Shown here: positions 22,525 through 32,617 of the stretch, piece by piece
How the letters are laid out: the number at the start of each line of letters is the position of its first letter
Numbering within the stretch: position 1 is the stretch's first letter
From: Candidatus Sulfurimonas marisnigri
GTDB taxonomy: Bacteria; Campylobacterota; Campylobacteria; Campylobacterales; Sulfurimonadaceae
NCBI RefSeq assembly: GCF_015265475.1
Contig: NZ_CP054493.1
Coordinates: forward strand, 1,302,001-1,366,000
Length of the DNA stretch: 64,000 nt
Direction: 5' to 3'
Made by a program: the position numbers and the translations under genes
Notes under the pieces: generated by a model
What the model was told of the DNA's origin: nothing
Seen by the model: only the letters and a program-made list of their open reading frames with translations
Databases searched by the model: none

Positions 22525-23696
22525 TAGTTTCCTTTCGCTGCTGCTACTGCTTTTGCAGCACCATCACCTAAATCATTACCAACGATAAGGTTGGCAATAT
22601 TTGCATTTTTAAGAATTTCTGCTGCTTCTGGAGCATTTGTTCCATCAAGACGAACAATAACCGGGACATTAACATCAGTAAGCTTAGTAGCTTCGATAAT
22701 ACCATTAGCGATACGGTCACAACGAACAATCCCACCAAAAATATTTACGAAAATAGCTTTAACTTTTGGGTTTTTAAGAATAATCTCAAAACCTTTTGCT
22801 ACTGTCTCAGCATTAGCAGAACCACCAACATCCAAGAAATTCGCAGGTGTTCCACCCATATAATTAATTGTATCCATGGTACCCATAGCAAGACCAGCAC
22901 CATTAACCATACAACCAATTTCACCATCTAGAGCAACATAAGAAAGACCATACTTAGCAGCCTCTACTTCATCCGGATCTTCCTCTGTTAAGTCTCTCAT
23001 ATCAGCAATTTCCGGTTGACGACCTAGAGCTGAATTATCAAAACCCATTTTACCATCAAGTGCAATAAACTCACCCTTGCCTGTTTTAACAAGTGGGTTA
23101 ATTTCTATCATCTCTGCATCATTTTCCATATATAATTTGAAAAGTTTATGTGCAAATTTGATGATATTTTTTTGCTCATCCTTATCTGTAAGACCAAGAC
23201 CAAATGCTAATTTACGACCGTGAAAGCTTTGAAAACCGATAGCTGGATCAACGGGTATTGTTATGATTTTTTCAGGAGTGTTTTCAGCAACATCCTCAAT
23301 ATTCATACCACCCTCAGTTGAAGCCATAATTAAAGGCATTTCAAGTTTTCTATCAAGCACAACTGATAAATACAGTTCTTCTTTAATATCAGCACCATCT
23401 TCAATATAAAGTTTTTGAACTAACTTGCCTTCTGCCGTTGTTTGGTGCGTTATCAAAGTCATACCAAGAATTTCACTAGCTAATTGTTCTACTTCTTCAA
23501 GAGACTTAGCAAGTTTAACGCCACCACCAAGACCACGACCACCTGCATGTATTTGAGCTTTAACAACCCATACCGGGCCACCTAATTGCTCTGCAGCTTT
23601 AACAGCGTCTTTAACGCTTAAAACCATTATACCTTTTGGTACTGGAACACCATATTTTTTGAAAATCTGTTTTGCCTGATATTCATGTATATTCAT
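22524..23696 (-). CDS. sucC: Succinyl-CoA synthetase (ADP-forming), beta subunit
   Basis: Partner of SucD with the ATP-grasp domain. 390 residues, starting [20 protein letters not shown] with the usual [18 protein letters not shown], nucleotide- and metal-site residues in EINPLVK and ALDGKMGFD, and the C-terminal [19 protein letters not shown]. It is 34 bases after fumC, leftward, in the mdh-fumC-sucC-sucD unit, with AAGGAGAA ahead of its ATG. Confidence 0.97.
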   Translation of the reverse strand: MNIHEYQAKQIFKKYGVPVPKGIMVLSVKDAVKAAEQLGGPVWVVKAQIHAGGRGLGGGVKLAKSLEEVEQLASEILGMTLITHQTTAEGKLVQKLYIEDGADIKEELYLSVVLDRKLEMPLIMASTEGGMNIEDVAENTPEKIITIPVDPAIGFQSFHGRKLAFGLGLTDKDEQKNIIKFAHKLFKLYMENDAEMIEINPLVKTGKGEFIALDGKMGFDNSALGRQPEIADMRDLTEEDPDEVEAAKYGLSYVALDGEIGCMVNGAGLAMGTMDTINYMGGTPANFLDVGGSANAETVAKGFEIILKNPKVKAIFVNIFGGIVRCDRIANGIIEATKLTDVNVPVIVRLDGTNAPEAAEILKNANIANLIVGNDLGDGAAKAVAAAKGN

Positions 23697-23730
23697 TTAT
23701 TCTCCTTGTTTTAAAGTGGGCACAAAGCAG

Positions 23731-25122
23731 TTAAGCTTTAGGTGCAATCATATCTTCTGGTACAACATATTTATCAAACTCTTCGGCAGTTAAAAAACCA
23801 AGTTCTATGGCTGTAGCTTTTAATGTAGAATTGTTTTTATGCGCTGTTTTTGCAATTTTTGCTGCATTATCATAACCCACATAAGGGTTAAGTGCTGTTA
23901 CTAGCATTAATGAATTATGTAAAAAGTGATCTATTTTATCTGCAACTGGTTCAAGTCCAACAGCACAATGATCATTAAATGAAACAATTGAATCTGCCAA
24001 TAGACGACATGATTGTAAATAATTATATGCAATAACAGGCTTATAAACATTTAACTGAAAATTACCTTGTGATGCACCCATAGAAATTGCAACATCATTC
24101 CCAAATACTTGACATGTAACCATTGTTACAGCTTCAGCTTGAGTTGGATTTACTTTACCTGGCATAATTGAAGAACCTGGTTCATTCGCAGGAATTTCAA
24201 GCTCACCAATGCCACAACGAGGACCTGATGCTAACCATCTAACATCATTAGCAATTTTCATCATGTCTGCGGCAAGTGCTTTTAGGGCACCATGAGAATA
24301 AACCAATGCATCATGTGATGTTAAAGCATGGAACTTATTTGGAGCTGTTATAAAATCATGTCCAGTTAATTCTGTAAGTTTTTTAGCAACCCTTTCACCT
24401 AGTTCTGGATGAGCATTAAGCCCAGTACCAACAGCTGTACCACCAAGAGCAAGTTCTCGAACTGCCTCTAGCGAGTCTTTAGTCATTTTTTCACACTTAT
24501 TAAGCATTTCTACCCAACCACTAATCTCTTGACCTAATGTAATTGGTGTTGCATCTTGAAGGTGTGTACGACCAATTTTAACAATAGATTCAAATTTAGC
24601 TGATTTATCAGCAAGCGTAGCTTTAAGCTTTGCAATCGCAGGTAAAACCTGAGTCTCAACTGCTATAACAGAGGCTACATGTAAGGCAGTAGGATAAGTA
24701 TCATTTGAAGATTGTGATTTATTAACATCATCATTTGGATGTACAAGTTTTTCAACTCTAAAATCTCCACCAAGAATTTCAGTAGCGCGATTAGCAAGAA
24801 CTTCATTATTGTTCATATTTGACTGCGTACCAGAACCAGTCTGCCATACAACTAAAGGGTAATTACCATCTAATTTGCCAGATAACATATCATCTGCTGC
24901 CAAGGCAATAGCATCTGCTTTTTTGGCGTCTAATTTACCCAAATCTTTATTTACAAGTGCGACTGCTTTTTTTAGATACGAAAATGCTCTTGTTATTTCA
25001 TAAGGCATTGTCTCTTCACCAATAGCAAAGTTTTCAATAGAACGCTGTGTTTGTGCAGCCCAATAAGCATCTATAGGTACTTCTATTTCACCCATTGTGT
25101 CTTTTTCTATACGTGTACTCAA
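23731..25122 (-). CDS. fumC: Fumarate hydratase class II
   Basis: Interconverts fumarate and malate; iron-free class II enzyme of the fumarase/aspartase superfamily. 463 residues with the signature [13 protein letters not shown], the substrate-site [14 protein letters not shown] and [16 protein letters not shown]. The frame is open to a TTG at 25137, but a TTG at 25122 is preferred: it has AAGGAG six bases upstream, lies two bases before the mdh stop region and gives [16 protein letters not shown]. Finding class II rather than the oxygen-sensitive class I enzyme fits an organism meeting some oxygen. Confidence 0.95.
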   Translation of the reverse strand: MSTRIEKDTMGEIEVPIDAYWAAQTQRSIENFAIGEETMPYEITRAFSYLKKAVALVNKDLGKLDAKKADAIALAADDMLSGKLDGNYPLVVWQTGSGTQSNMNNNEVLANRATEILGGDFRVEKLVHPNDDVNKSQSSNDTYPTALHVASVIAVETQVLPAIAKLKATLADKSAKFESIVKIGRTHLQDATPITLGQEISGWVEMLNKCEKMTKDSLEAVRELALGGTAVGTGLNAHPELGERVAKKLTELTGHDFITAPNKFHALTSHDALVYSHGALKALAADMMKIANDVRWLASGPRCGIGELEIPANEPGSSIMPGKVNPTQAEAVTMVTCQVFGNDVAISMGASQGNFQLNVYKPVIAYNYLQSCRLLADSIVSFNDHCAVGLEPVADKIDHFLHNSLMLVTALNPYVGYDNAAKIAKTAHKNNSTLKATAIELGFLTAEEFDKYVVPEDMIAPKA

Positions 25123-25123
25123 A

Positions 25124-26080
25124 TTATTCTCCTTCAAAAAATTTATTTTGATTAAGTGTGTTTATTAACTCTTGAACAGATGCGCATGAGTTTTTAAACA
25201 TTTCTTGTTCTTTCTCATTTAGAGTTACTTCAATAATTTTTTCAGCACCATTCGCACCTAACATTACAGGTACACCGGAAACTACGTCACTATATCCATA
25301 TTCACCTTCAAGATAAACAGCACAAGGATGAATCTGTTTTGTGTCTTTTAATATTGCTTCTACCATAATAGATGTAGATTTTGCAGGAGCATAGTAAGCT
25401 GAGCCTGTTTTAAGGTGTCCAACAATCTCTGCGCCGCCATGCCGAGTACGAGTCACAATTTCTTTAATCTCATCATCACTTAAAACATCAGTTAGTGGAA
25501 CACCAGCTACAGTAGAGTAACGAGGTAAAGGAACCATGTCATCGCCGTGACCACCCATAACAGAAGCACGTATTTGACCACCGCCGTATCCAAGTTTTTC
25601 TTGAATAAAAGCAGCCATTCTAGAACTGTCTAATATACCAGCCATGCCTATAACACGGCTTCTATCAAAACCACTCTCTTTTAATGCTACATATGTCATA
25701 GCATCTAAAGGATTAGAAACCATAATGATTATCGCATTAGGAGAATATTTTGCAATTCCGACAATAACTTCTTTTGTAATATTTGCATTAATCATAAGTA
25801 AATCATCACGACTCATACCTGGTAATCTTGGACTACCTGCAGTAACAACAACAACATCACAATTTGTTAAGTCAGACATCTCTTCTGCAACACTTACTAC
25901 AGTATGACTTCTAACAGCTGATGCTGCTTGACTCATGTCTAACGCTTTACCGCGTGCAACATCAATTTTATTGTCACGAAGGATTATTTCATGGCATGAT
26001 CCAAGCATTGCTAGGGAGTAAGCTACTGTAGCGCCAACATTACCAGCACCAACTATCCCTACTCTTTTTCCTTGACTCAT
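25124..26080 (-). CDS. mdh: Malate dehydrogenase (NAD-dependent, LDH-like type)
   Basis: Interconverts malate and oxaloacetate. 318 residues with the Rossmann [14 protein letters not shown], the specificity loop [12 protein letters not shown] (Arg for oxaloacetate), and the catalytic [15 protein letters not shown]. It is the first gene of the leftward mdh-fumC-sucC-sucD operon; its stop and the fumC start are within two bases. A dyad at 26125-26160 lies in its upstream region. Confidence 0.96.
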   Translation of the reverse strand: MSQGKRVGIVGAGNVGATVAYSLAMLGSCHEIILRDNKIDVARGKALDMSQAASAVRSHTVVSVAEEMSDLTNCDVVVVTAGSPRLPGMSRDDLLMINANITKEVIVGIAKYSPNAIIIMVSNPLDAMTYVALKESGFDRSRVIGMAGILDSSRMAAFIQEKLGYGGGQIRASVMGGHGDDMVPLPRYSTVAGVPLTDVLSDDEIKEIVTRTRHGGAEIVGHLKTGSAYYAPAKSTSIMVEAILKDTKQIHPCAVYLEGEYGYSDVVSGVPVMLGANGAEKIIEVTLNEKEQEMFKNSCASVQELINTLNQNKFFEGE

Positions 26081-26124
26081 ATGTACTCCTCAGTATAAAA
26101 TATTATGATATTTTAAACAAATAC

Positions 26125-26160
26125 ACTTAAAAAATATGTGCTAACACATGAAATTTAAGT
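26125..26160. promoter_or_regulatory. Imperfect dyad upstream of mdh
   Basis: ACTTAA (26125-26130) and TTAAGT (26155-26160) flank an inner ATGTG (26136-26140)/CACAT (26145-26149) pair with a common centre near 26142, about 60 bases before the mdh ATG. Possibly an operator for the mdh operon; no regulator can be named. Confidence 0.4.
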
Positions 26161-26219
26161 ATATAGATATCATATTAAAGACTTATTTTGCCTTTTATAT
26201 AAAACTAAAAAGTTCCATA

Positions 26220-26256
26220 AAAAAAGAAAACGATAAGAGGGTCACACCCTCTTATC
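26220..26256 (-). terminator. Rho-independent terminator of icd
   Basis: GATAAGAGGGT (26256-26246 on the minus strand) pairs with ACCCTCTTATC (26242-26232) over 11 bases with a tiny loop, followed by TTTTCTTTTTT. It lies 9 bases after the icd stop and separates icd from the mdh operon. Confidence 0.9.
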
Positions 26257-26264
26257 TTGCAATA

Positions 26265-28436
26265 CTATATGTTGTTTATGATAGCATTTAATGTTGCAGA
26301 TGGTCTCATCGCAGCTTCAGCTTTCGCGTCATTTGGATGGAAGTAACCACCAATATCTTGTGCTTTACCCTCTGCAGCAAGAAGCTCAGCAATAATAGTA
26401 TCCTCTTTCTCAGTTAGCTCTTTAGCTACTGGAGCAAATTTAGCTGCTAATTCAGCGTTATCACCTTCGGCAAGTGCTTTTGCCCAGTACTGTGCTACAA
26501 AAAAGTGTGAAGCTTTGTTATCTGGCTCACCACATTTTCTTGAAGGTTCTTTGTTATTATCTAAGTAACCATCGTTAGCAATATCTAGAGCAGCAGTTAA
26601 TGCAGCAAGCTTAGAATCATTGTTTTTTTGACCGATAAATCTTAAAGACTCAGCAAGTGCTAAAATCTCACCTAGTGAATCCCAACGAAGGTGACCCTCA
26701 GCTAAGAACTGATCAACATGCTTAGGAGCAGATCCACCAGCACCAGTCTCATATAGACCACCACCAGCTAATAAAGGAACGATTGAAAGCATCTTAGCAG
26801 ATGTTCCAAGCTCTAGAATCGGGTACATATCTGTAAGGTGGTCACGAAGAACGTTACCTGTTACAGCGATAGTGTTTTTACCTTCACGTACACGAGCATT
26901 TGTAAAACGTGTAGCGTCAGTAACTTTCATAAATTGAATATCTAAACCAGTAGTATCAAACTCTTTAAGGAATGCATCTACTTTGATTTTAACTTGTACA
27001 TCATGAGCACGTTTTTCATCTAACCAGAAGATTGCAGGAATATTTTCAATTTTTGTTCTCTCAACTGTTAAACGAACCCAGTCTTTGATTGGAATATCTT
27101 TAGTACGAGACATTCTCCAGATATCACCAGCTTCACACTCAAAACTCATAAGAACGCCATCAGCACCAGTTACGGTAACAGTACCAGCTTCAGCTAATTC
27201 AAAAGTTGTTGGGTGAGAACCATATTCTTCAGCTTTTTGAGCCATAAGACCAATATTTTGCATCGTACCCATAGTTGAAACATCGTACTGACCATTTTTA
27301 ACACAATCAGCTACCATTTCAGCGTGGAACATAGCGTAAGTAGAATCAGGAATAACAGCAACACACTCTACTGCAGCTCCAGTTCTATCCCATTGCTTAC
27401 CACCTTCACGAACAACTACTGGCATAGAAGCATCAATAATTACATCGTTAGATGCGTTAAAATTAGTAGTACCTTTATCAGAATCAACCATTGCAAGCTT
27501 AGGAGAGTCAGACTCTAATGCAGCTAAGAAGTCAGCTTTTATTTCAGCTTCTTTAGCGTGACCAGCAATTTTTTTCTCTAAGTCAGACATACCTTGGTTT
27601 GGTTGAACTTTAAGTTCTGCAAATGTAGCTGCATGTTTAGCAAATACATCTTTAAAGAATATTTTGAAAGCATGACCGAACATAATTGGGTCAGAGATTT
27701 TCATCATTGTAGCTTTAAGGTGTAGTGACCATAAAACATCATTTGATTTTGCATCTTCAATTGTTTTTTCATAAAAATTATTAAGTGCAGCAATTGACAT
27801 GAAAGTACCATCAAGAATTTCACCATCAAGTGTATCAACAGAAGTTAATTCTTTACCGTTAAGTGCGATAGTAACTTTTTGTGCTTTTTCAACAGTAACT
27901 GATTTCTCATTACCAAAAAAGTCTCCCTTACCTTCCATATGAGCAACATATGATTTAGCATTTTCTGGGAATGCACGTAATTTATGTGGATTCTTTTGAG
28001 CAAATTTCTTAACTGCTACTGCAGCACGTCTATCAGAGTTTCCTTCACGAAGAACAGGGTTAACTGCTGAACCCAAACAAGTGCTATATCTAGCCTGAAG
28101 AGCTTTTTCTTCATCGTTTGCCGGATTTTCAGGATAGTTAGGAATATCATAACCTTGACCTTGAAGCTCTGCAATACAATCTTTAAGCTGACCAACTGAA
28201 GCAGAAATGTTTGGAAGCTTAATAATGTTTCCATCTTCTTGAAGAACAACTTCACCTAACTTTGACAGTTCGTCTTCTGCTAGACCCATTGCAGCTAAAA
28301 CTCTACCTGCAAGTGAAATATCACTAGTAACTACTTCTACGCCTGCTGCTTTAGTAAAAGCATTAACGATAGGTAATAACGAATAAGTTGCTAAAGCTGG
28401 TGCTTCATCAATTTTTGACCAAATTATTTTTGACAT
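26265..28436 (-). CDS. icd: Isocitrate dehydrogenase (NADP), monomeric type
   Basis: Interconverts isocitrate with 2-oxoglutarate and CO2 using NADP(H). At 723 residues it is the large single-chain type common in Campylobacterota, unlike the ~420-residue dimeric form. It starts MSKIIWSKIDEAPALATYSL as in other monomeric IDHs and has the family segments IDASMPVVVREGGKQWDRTG and GAGGSAPKHVDQFLAEGHLR. It stands alone, with a strong terminator behind it. In the reductive direction it fixes CO2 using the 2-oxoglutarate made by Oor. Confidence 0.97.
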   Translation of the reverse strand: MSKIIWSKIDEAPALATYSLLPIVNAFTKAAGVEVVTSDISLAGRVLAAMGLAEDELSKLGEVVLQEDGNIIKLPNISASVGQLKDCIAELQGQGYDIPNYPENPANDEEKALQARYSTCLGSAVNPVLREGNSDRRAAVAVKKFAQKNPHKLRAFPENAKSYVAHMEGKGDFFGNEKSVTVEKAQKVTIALNGKELTSVDTLDGEILDGTFMSIAALNNFYEKTIEDAKSNDVLWSLHLKATMMKISDPIMFGHAFKIFFKDVFAKHAATFAELKVQPNQGMSDLEKKIAGHAKEAEIKADFLAALESDSPKLAMVDSDKGTTNFNASNDVIIDASMPVVVREGGKQWDRTGAAVECVAVIPDSTYAMFHAEMVADCVKNGQYDVSTMGTMQNIGLMAQKAEEYGSHPTTFELAEAGTVTVTGADGVLMSFECEAGDIWRMSRTKDIPIKDWVRLTVERTKIENIPAIFWLDEKRAHDVQVKIKVDAFLKEFDTTGLDIQFMKVTDATRFTNARVREGKNTIAVTGNVLRDHLTDMYPILELGTSAKMLSIVPLLAGGGLYETGAGGSAPKHVDQFLAEGHLRWDSLGEILALAESLRFIGQKNNDSKLAALTAALDIANDGYLDNNKEPSRKCGEPDNKASHFFVAQYWAKALAEGDNAELAAKFAPVAKELTEKEDTIIAELLAAEGKAQDIGGYFHPNDAKAEAAMRPSATLNAIINNI

Positions 28437-28571
28437 TTTTTGTCCTTTAGGTTAATATTTGTTTTTGTTAGTTAGTATTTGAGTTACAAAAACTTATAAT
28501 GATATAGTACCACTAAGATAAGTAATATTCATATACCTTCTGTTAATAATTAGATATATTTATATTTTGTT

Positions 28572-29492
28572 TCATTTGGTAACACGCTTAATATTGCTCA
28601 AATGTGTAGAATAGTTACATGAGAAATCATGTGTTCCGCTATTTGATTTCATAAAATAGAGATATTTTGTCTGTGCCGGAAATATTGCTGCCCTGATTGC
28701 ATCAAAGCTAACATTACAAACTGGGATTGACGGGAGCCCCTTGTTTCTGTATGTATTGTATAGAGACGTATCTCCTTTTATTCTACTTGGTGTTACTTTT
28801 ACATGTGAATATTTTCCATAGTTAAGAGTACCATCCATCTGTAATTTCATTTTTTTATTGAGTCTATTGTATATGACAGAACTTACCAGCGGCATCTCTT
28901 TAGTATTAGCCGATTCTTTTTGAATAATTGATGCAACTGTTACAAAATGAAACCATTTCTTTTCATTATAGCTTCCAAATATTTTAACTGACAGGCTTTT
29001 CATTTGATCTAACGATGTAGAAAGTAAAATTTTAATTATCATTTTCTCTGTAATACCAATAGGCATTTTATACGTATTTGGAACCAGAGCACCTTCTACA
29101 TGTGAGGCTTGTGAGTCATACTCTTTTTGTAGAACCTCTCTATCTAATTTTAAATCTTTAGACAATTGATCTAAAAAAACATATGTTGTCTCACCTGGAA
29201 TTAGTGTTATCTCTTGAAGTGCTGCTTTTGCAGTTGTTAGTTTATATAAAAAATCTGCTCTTCTACTACGTATTGTTCCTATATCTATCCATCCACTTTG
29301 AGGAGAGCCTATAACTCTTAAAAGTAGTGAGTCAAGTTTACTTACATTGTAATTTTTATCACTCAAATGTGTTATAATCTTGTTAATAGAACCTTGAGGT
29401 ATATAGATGACTTTGGGTGAATTTATAGGCTTATTTAGGTAGTACATGAACGACAAAATTATTATTAATACTATTTCAAAAATCCACTTCAT
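28572..29492 (-). CDS. mltG: Endolytic murein transglycosylase MltG (YceG-like)
   Basis: A single-pass inner-membrane enzyme that cuts nascent glycan strands and is thought to release new peptidoglycan chains. About 306 residues: an N-terminal anchor (KWIFEIVLIIILSFMYYL) then a periplasmic YceG domain with the catalytic Glu in SIIQKESANTKEMPLVSSVI and the later QMDGTLNYG. An upstream ATG at 29516 is equally open; both starts lie inside the divergent AsmA-like gene, giving an overlap of 47 or 71 bases between the two 5' ends. Ribosome-binding sites are weak at both. Confidence 0.9.
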   Translation of the reverse strand: MKWIFEIVLIIILSFMYYLNKPINSPKVIYIPQGSINKIITHLSDKNYNVSKLDSLLLRVIGSPQSGWIDIGTIRSRRADFLYKLTTAKAALQEITLIPGETTYVFLDQLSKDLKLDREVLQKEYDSQASHVEGALVPNTYKMPIGITEKMIIKILLSTSLDQMKSLSVKIFGSYNEKKWFHFVTVASIIQKESANTKEMPLVSSVIYNRLNKKMKLQMDGTLNYGKYSHVKVTPSRIKGDTSLYNTYRNKGLPSIPVCNVSFDAIRAAIFPAQTKYLYFMKSNSGTHDFSCNYSTHLSNIKRVTK

Positions 29493-32400
29493 ACTAATCA
29501 GCGCTCTTTCTTTCATTTTATTAACACTTTCTATAATGTTTATACTTCTTCAAAATGGATTGTATATAGATGAAATATCATTTCCAAACTTTAAAGCTAA
29601 GAAATTATACATTAAATGGGATGAAAAAGTAAGTGTAATTATAGAAGAGTTAAATGTTGTCAAAGAAAAAAATTCTAAAGATTCTAAGCCAGACTATGAA
29701 ATGTTTAGTGAAATTTTAAAAAGTACTGTGCATCTTGACAACTGGTTTGAAAAAATTATTATTAAAAAAATATCATTCAATGATATTGAAGGCTCTTTTA
29801 AATATATAGACGGTGGAAATGGCTTTTTATCTGCATCTTCCCCTACTTTTTCTCTTGAAAGTAGAATGTTCTTTGAATCACACATGTTTAACATTCAAAT
29901 AGATGAATATAAAGATAGAAAAAGAGAGTTGCTCGTTAGCGGAAATTTAATCTTAAACACTATTGGTAAGATAGAGCTGATTACTTCATTAAGTATAGAT
30001 ATAAACTGCGATACAAACTTAAATGTTTACGCAATAAGCGATACTAAAAAACTTTCTTATAAAGTAGAGTCTACAAAGAATATAAAAAATAGCAGATACA
30101 TTGTTGATCTGCTCGATATGAACCCTAAGGCAAAGTACTGGGTTTATAATGCAATTGAGATGTCAAGTCTATCAATTAAAAGTGCTTACGGTTGGCTAGA
30201 GTATGATAAAGTAAACGAAGCATATTTAAACCTGCATGTTAAAGCAACTGCTAATGATTTAAATTATACCTATGATAAGGAATTAGAACCAGTAAACACT
30301 GCTTATACTGACTTAGAATTTAAAAATGGTGTACTTTATATAAAACCGCAAAACGCTTTTTCCTATGGTTTTTTTCTTGATAAGAGTTGGTTAAAAATTG
30401 ATTTTTCTAAAAAAGAGGAGCTTCTTTCACTATATCTACTATTTAAAGGAAAGGTTAATAAAGGCTTATTGAGCTTACTAAATAGATATAAAATAACATT
30501 ACCTTTTATACAGACAGAGGGTGAAGTAGCTACAAACCTGGAACTAAATATCAATCTAAGGTCAGCACAAGTTGTAGCAGTAGGTGATTTTTATGCTAAA
30601 CAGGGGAAAATAGAGTACCTAGGTTTAGATATAGATGTCTTTGACGCACACGTTTTTTTAAATAATTCACATATTAAAATAAAAGACATGTATGCAAAAT
30701 ACAAAGATATTGCAACCTCGTATGTAGATATGAATTTCAATGCTAGAGAGTCAGCTGGAACCCTGGATTTTAGAGTTAAAGAGATATCTTTGAAAGAGAG
30801 AGGTTTAACACTACAAAAGCTTGCGGAGCCTCTACATGTAACTTATGCTATTTCACCACAAAATGATTATTTAAGAGTTGAAAAATCTAACTGGATATTT
30901 AAAAATAAACTTTTTAAAGTTTCTTCAATGAAGATACCTTTTGATATAAAAAAATTAACGGCTCAAATACCGATTACTCCTGTAGAAATTCCAAAAATAG
31001 CATCTGCTCTTGTGTCAGGTAAAATACTATTTAAACCTATTAGAGCTAAACTAACAATTGACTTGCAAAAATTAAACTATGCAAATATTGAACTAAGCAA
31101 ACCACCGTCATCTATAGACCTTGTTTACAATAATGGTTTTAGCCTCTCATCCAAAGATAAAATTATTTTAGATATTGACAGTGTTAATTACACATTTGGT
31201 AATGCCAGAATAGACTTTAATACAGACAATGTTAGTGTAAAAAATCTCTCTCTTAATATAAGTGATAAATTAAAATCAAAAATCAGTGCCATTTACAGTC
31301 TAAAAAAATCAGATGGATATATAGACCTTCATAGCATGGAATTTTCAGATTCTAAACTTGGAGAAATCTTTAAAAATGAGAAAACTACACGCCTACATGT
31401 AGAAGCAACAGGTTCAAACATCAATATAACTTCTAAAGAGTATGATTTAGATTATTTGAAGAGAGATGATGAGTGGAGATTAAAATTAAATTCTATAGAG
31501 AAAATCGCTAAGAGTTCTAAAGCTTTGAGAGAGTTTGGTTTAACTAATGGAAATTTTTCAATTTTTAAAAAAAATAGTGATAAAAATATAAAGTTTACAG
31601 CAAGTAGTGAATACAAGTATAAAATTCTTGTAAAAGACAACACTCCTGTAAAAAACTATCTTGTAAGTGGAGAGATAGAAAAAGAAGTTGGTAGTGTATC
31701 TCTAAGAGTAAATGACTCCGTTGATGTAAGCATAAATGATAAAATAAAAATTGAGGCAAATAGTATTGGTATAAATATTAATGAAATTCTGAATTTTATA
31801 TCTGACAAAAACAACTCTAACAAAAGTAATAACAATCTAAAGCTATCATTAAATGCAAAAAAGTCTTATATATATTTTAGTAAAAATAGATATGCAATAT
31901 CTGATAATATTGAACTTAAGTATAATAATAATATTACAACTTTAAATCTAGAACATAAGAATGGTAATGCTGATTTTAAGTTTAGTGATGGAAACTTTCA
32001 TATTTATGGGAGAGATTTCGGTGATTTATTTATGGAAAATCTATTTGCTCACTCCGAGTTTAAAGGTGGTATCTTAGACTTTGCCATAACCGGTACACCG
32101 TATAAACATAACGGTATGATTTTTGTAAGAAAAACAACTATTCTTGATTATAAAATTCTAAATAACATACTTGCATTTGTTAACACTATACCATCTCTAG
32201 TGACATTCTCACTTCCAGGATACAACAATAAGGGATTAGCAGTCGAAAGTGCATATATGAGCTTTAATTTAAAAAATAATATATATAAAATAGATGATTT
32301 GTATCTTAAATCTAAAGAGATTGATATTGTAGGTAAAGGTAATGCCAGCATAAAGAACAACACTATTGATGTTGATCTAAATTTAAAAACAGACTTAGGG

Positions 32401-32607
32401 AGCACAATATCTAAGATACCTATTGTAGGATATATATTGTTAGGTAAAGACAGTATCTCTACTTCTTTAAAAATAAGAGGGAAACTAGATGATCCAGACG
32501 TAACAACTCAAGTTACAAAAGATATAATTGTTGCACCGCTTAATATTATAAAAAGAACTCTTATGCTTCCATTTGAACTTTTTAAAAGCGATGATGATAA
32601 AAAGTAA
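29446..32607 (+). CDS. Large AsmA-like envelope protein (YhdP/TamB-like, DUF3971 type)
   Basis: A 1053-residue protein with one N-terminal membrane anchor (residues ~14-38, FILISALSFILLTLSIMFIL) followed by a long beta-rich chain, as in bridge-like AsmA/YhdP proteins linked to outer-membrane lipid transport and permeability. The end (KDIIVAPLNIIKRTLMLPFE then LFKSD) is the AsmA2/DUF3971-style C-terminus, preceded by the GNASIKNNTIDVDLNLKTDL pattern. The lipid-transfer role is inferred from the family. TTTAGGTA lies ahead of the ATG. Its 5' end overlaps mltG and its 3' end is ten bases from the convergent lolC/E gene. Confidence 0.8.
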   Translation: MNDKIIINTISKIHFILISALSFILLTLSIMFILLQNGLYIDEISFPNFKAKKLYIKWDEKVSVIIEELNVVKEKNSKDSKPDYEMFSEILKSTVHLDNWFEKIIIKKISFNDIEGSFKYIDGGNGFLSASSPTFSLESRMFFESHMFNIQIDEYKDRKRELLVSGNLILNTIGKIELITSLSIDINCDTNLNVYAISDTKKLSYKVESTKNIKNSRYIVDLLDMNPKAKYWVYNAIEMSSLSIKSAYGWLEYDKVNEAYLNLHVKATANDLNYTYDKELEPVNTAYTDLEFKNGVLYIKPQNAFSYGFFLDKSWLKIDFSKKEELLSLYLLFKGKVNKGLLSLLNRYKITLPFIQTEGEVATNLELNINLRSAQVVAVGDFYAKQGKIEYLGLDIDVFDAHVFLNNSHIKIKDMYAKYKDIATSYVDMNFNARESAGTLDFRVKEISLKERGLTLQKLAEPLHVTYAISPQNDYLRVEKSNWIFKNKLFKVSSMKIPFDIKKLTAQIPITPVEIPKIASALVSGKILFKPIRAKLTIDLQKLNYANIELSKPPSSIDLVYNNGFSLSSKDKIILDIDSVNYTFGNARIDFNTDNVSVKNLSLNISDKLKSKISAIYSLKKSDGYIDLHSMEFSDSKLGEIFKNEKTTRLHVEATGSNINITSKEYDLDYLKRDDEWRLKLNSIEKIAKSSKALREFGLTNGNFSIFKKNSDKNIKFTASSEYKYKILVKDNTPVKNYLVSGEIEKEVGSVSLRVNDSVDVSINDKIKIEANSIGININEILNFISDKNNSNKSNNNLKLSLNAKKSYIYFSKNRYAISDNIELKYNNNITTLNLEHKNGNADFKFSDGNFHIYGRDFGDLFMENLFAHSEFKGGILDFAITGTPYKHNGMIFVRKTTILDYKILNNILAFVNTIPSLVTFSLPGYNNKGLAVESAYMSFNLKNNIYKIDDLYLKSKEIDIVGKGNASIKNNTIDVDLNLKTDLGSTISKIPIVGYILLGKDSISTSLKIRGKLDDPDVTTQVTKDIIVAPLNIIKRTLMLPFELFKSDDDKK

Positions 32608-32617
32608 TAAGTAGGTT

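Noticed and set aside
23731-25137. Longer fumC start at 25137
   Set aside because: The TTG at 25122 has a proper AAGGAG spacing and the usual N-terminus; the extension would overlap mdh by 14 bases.
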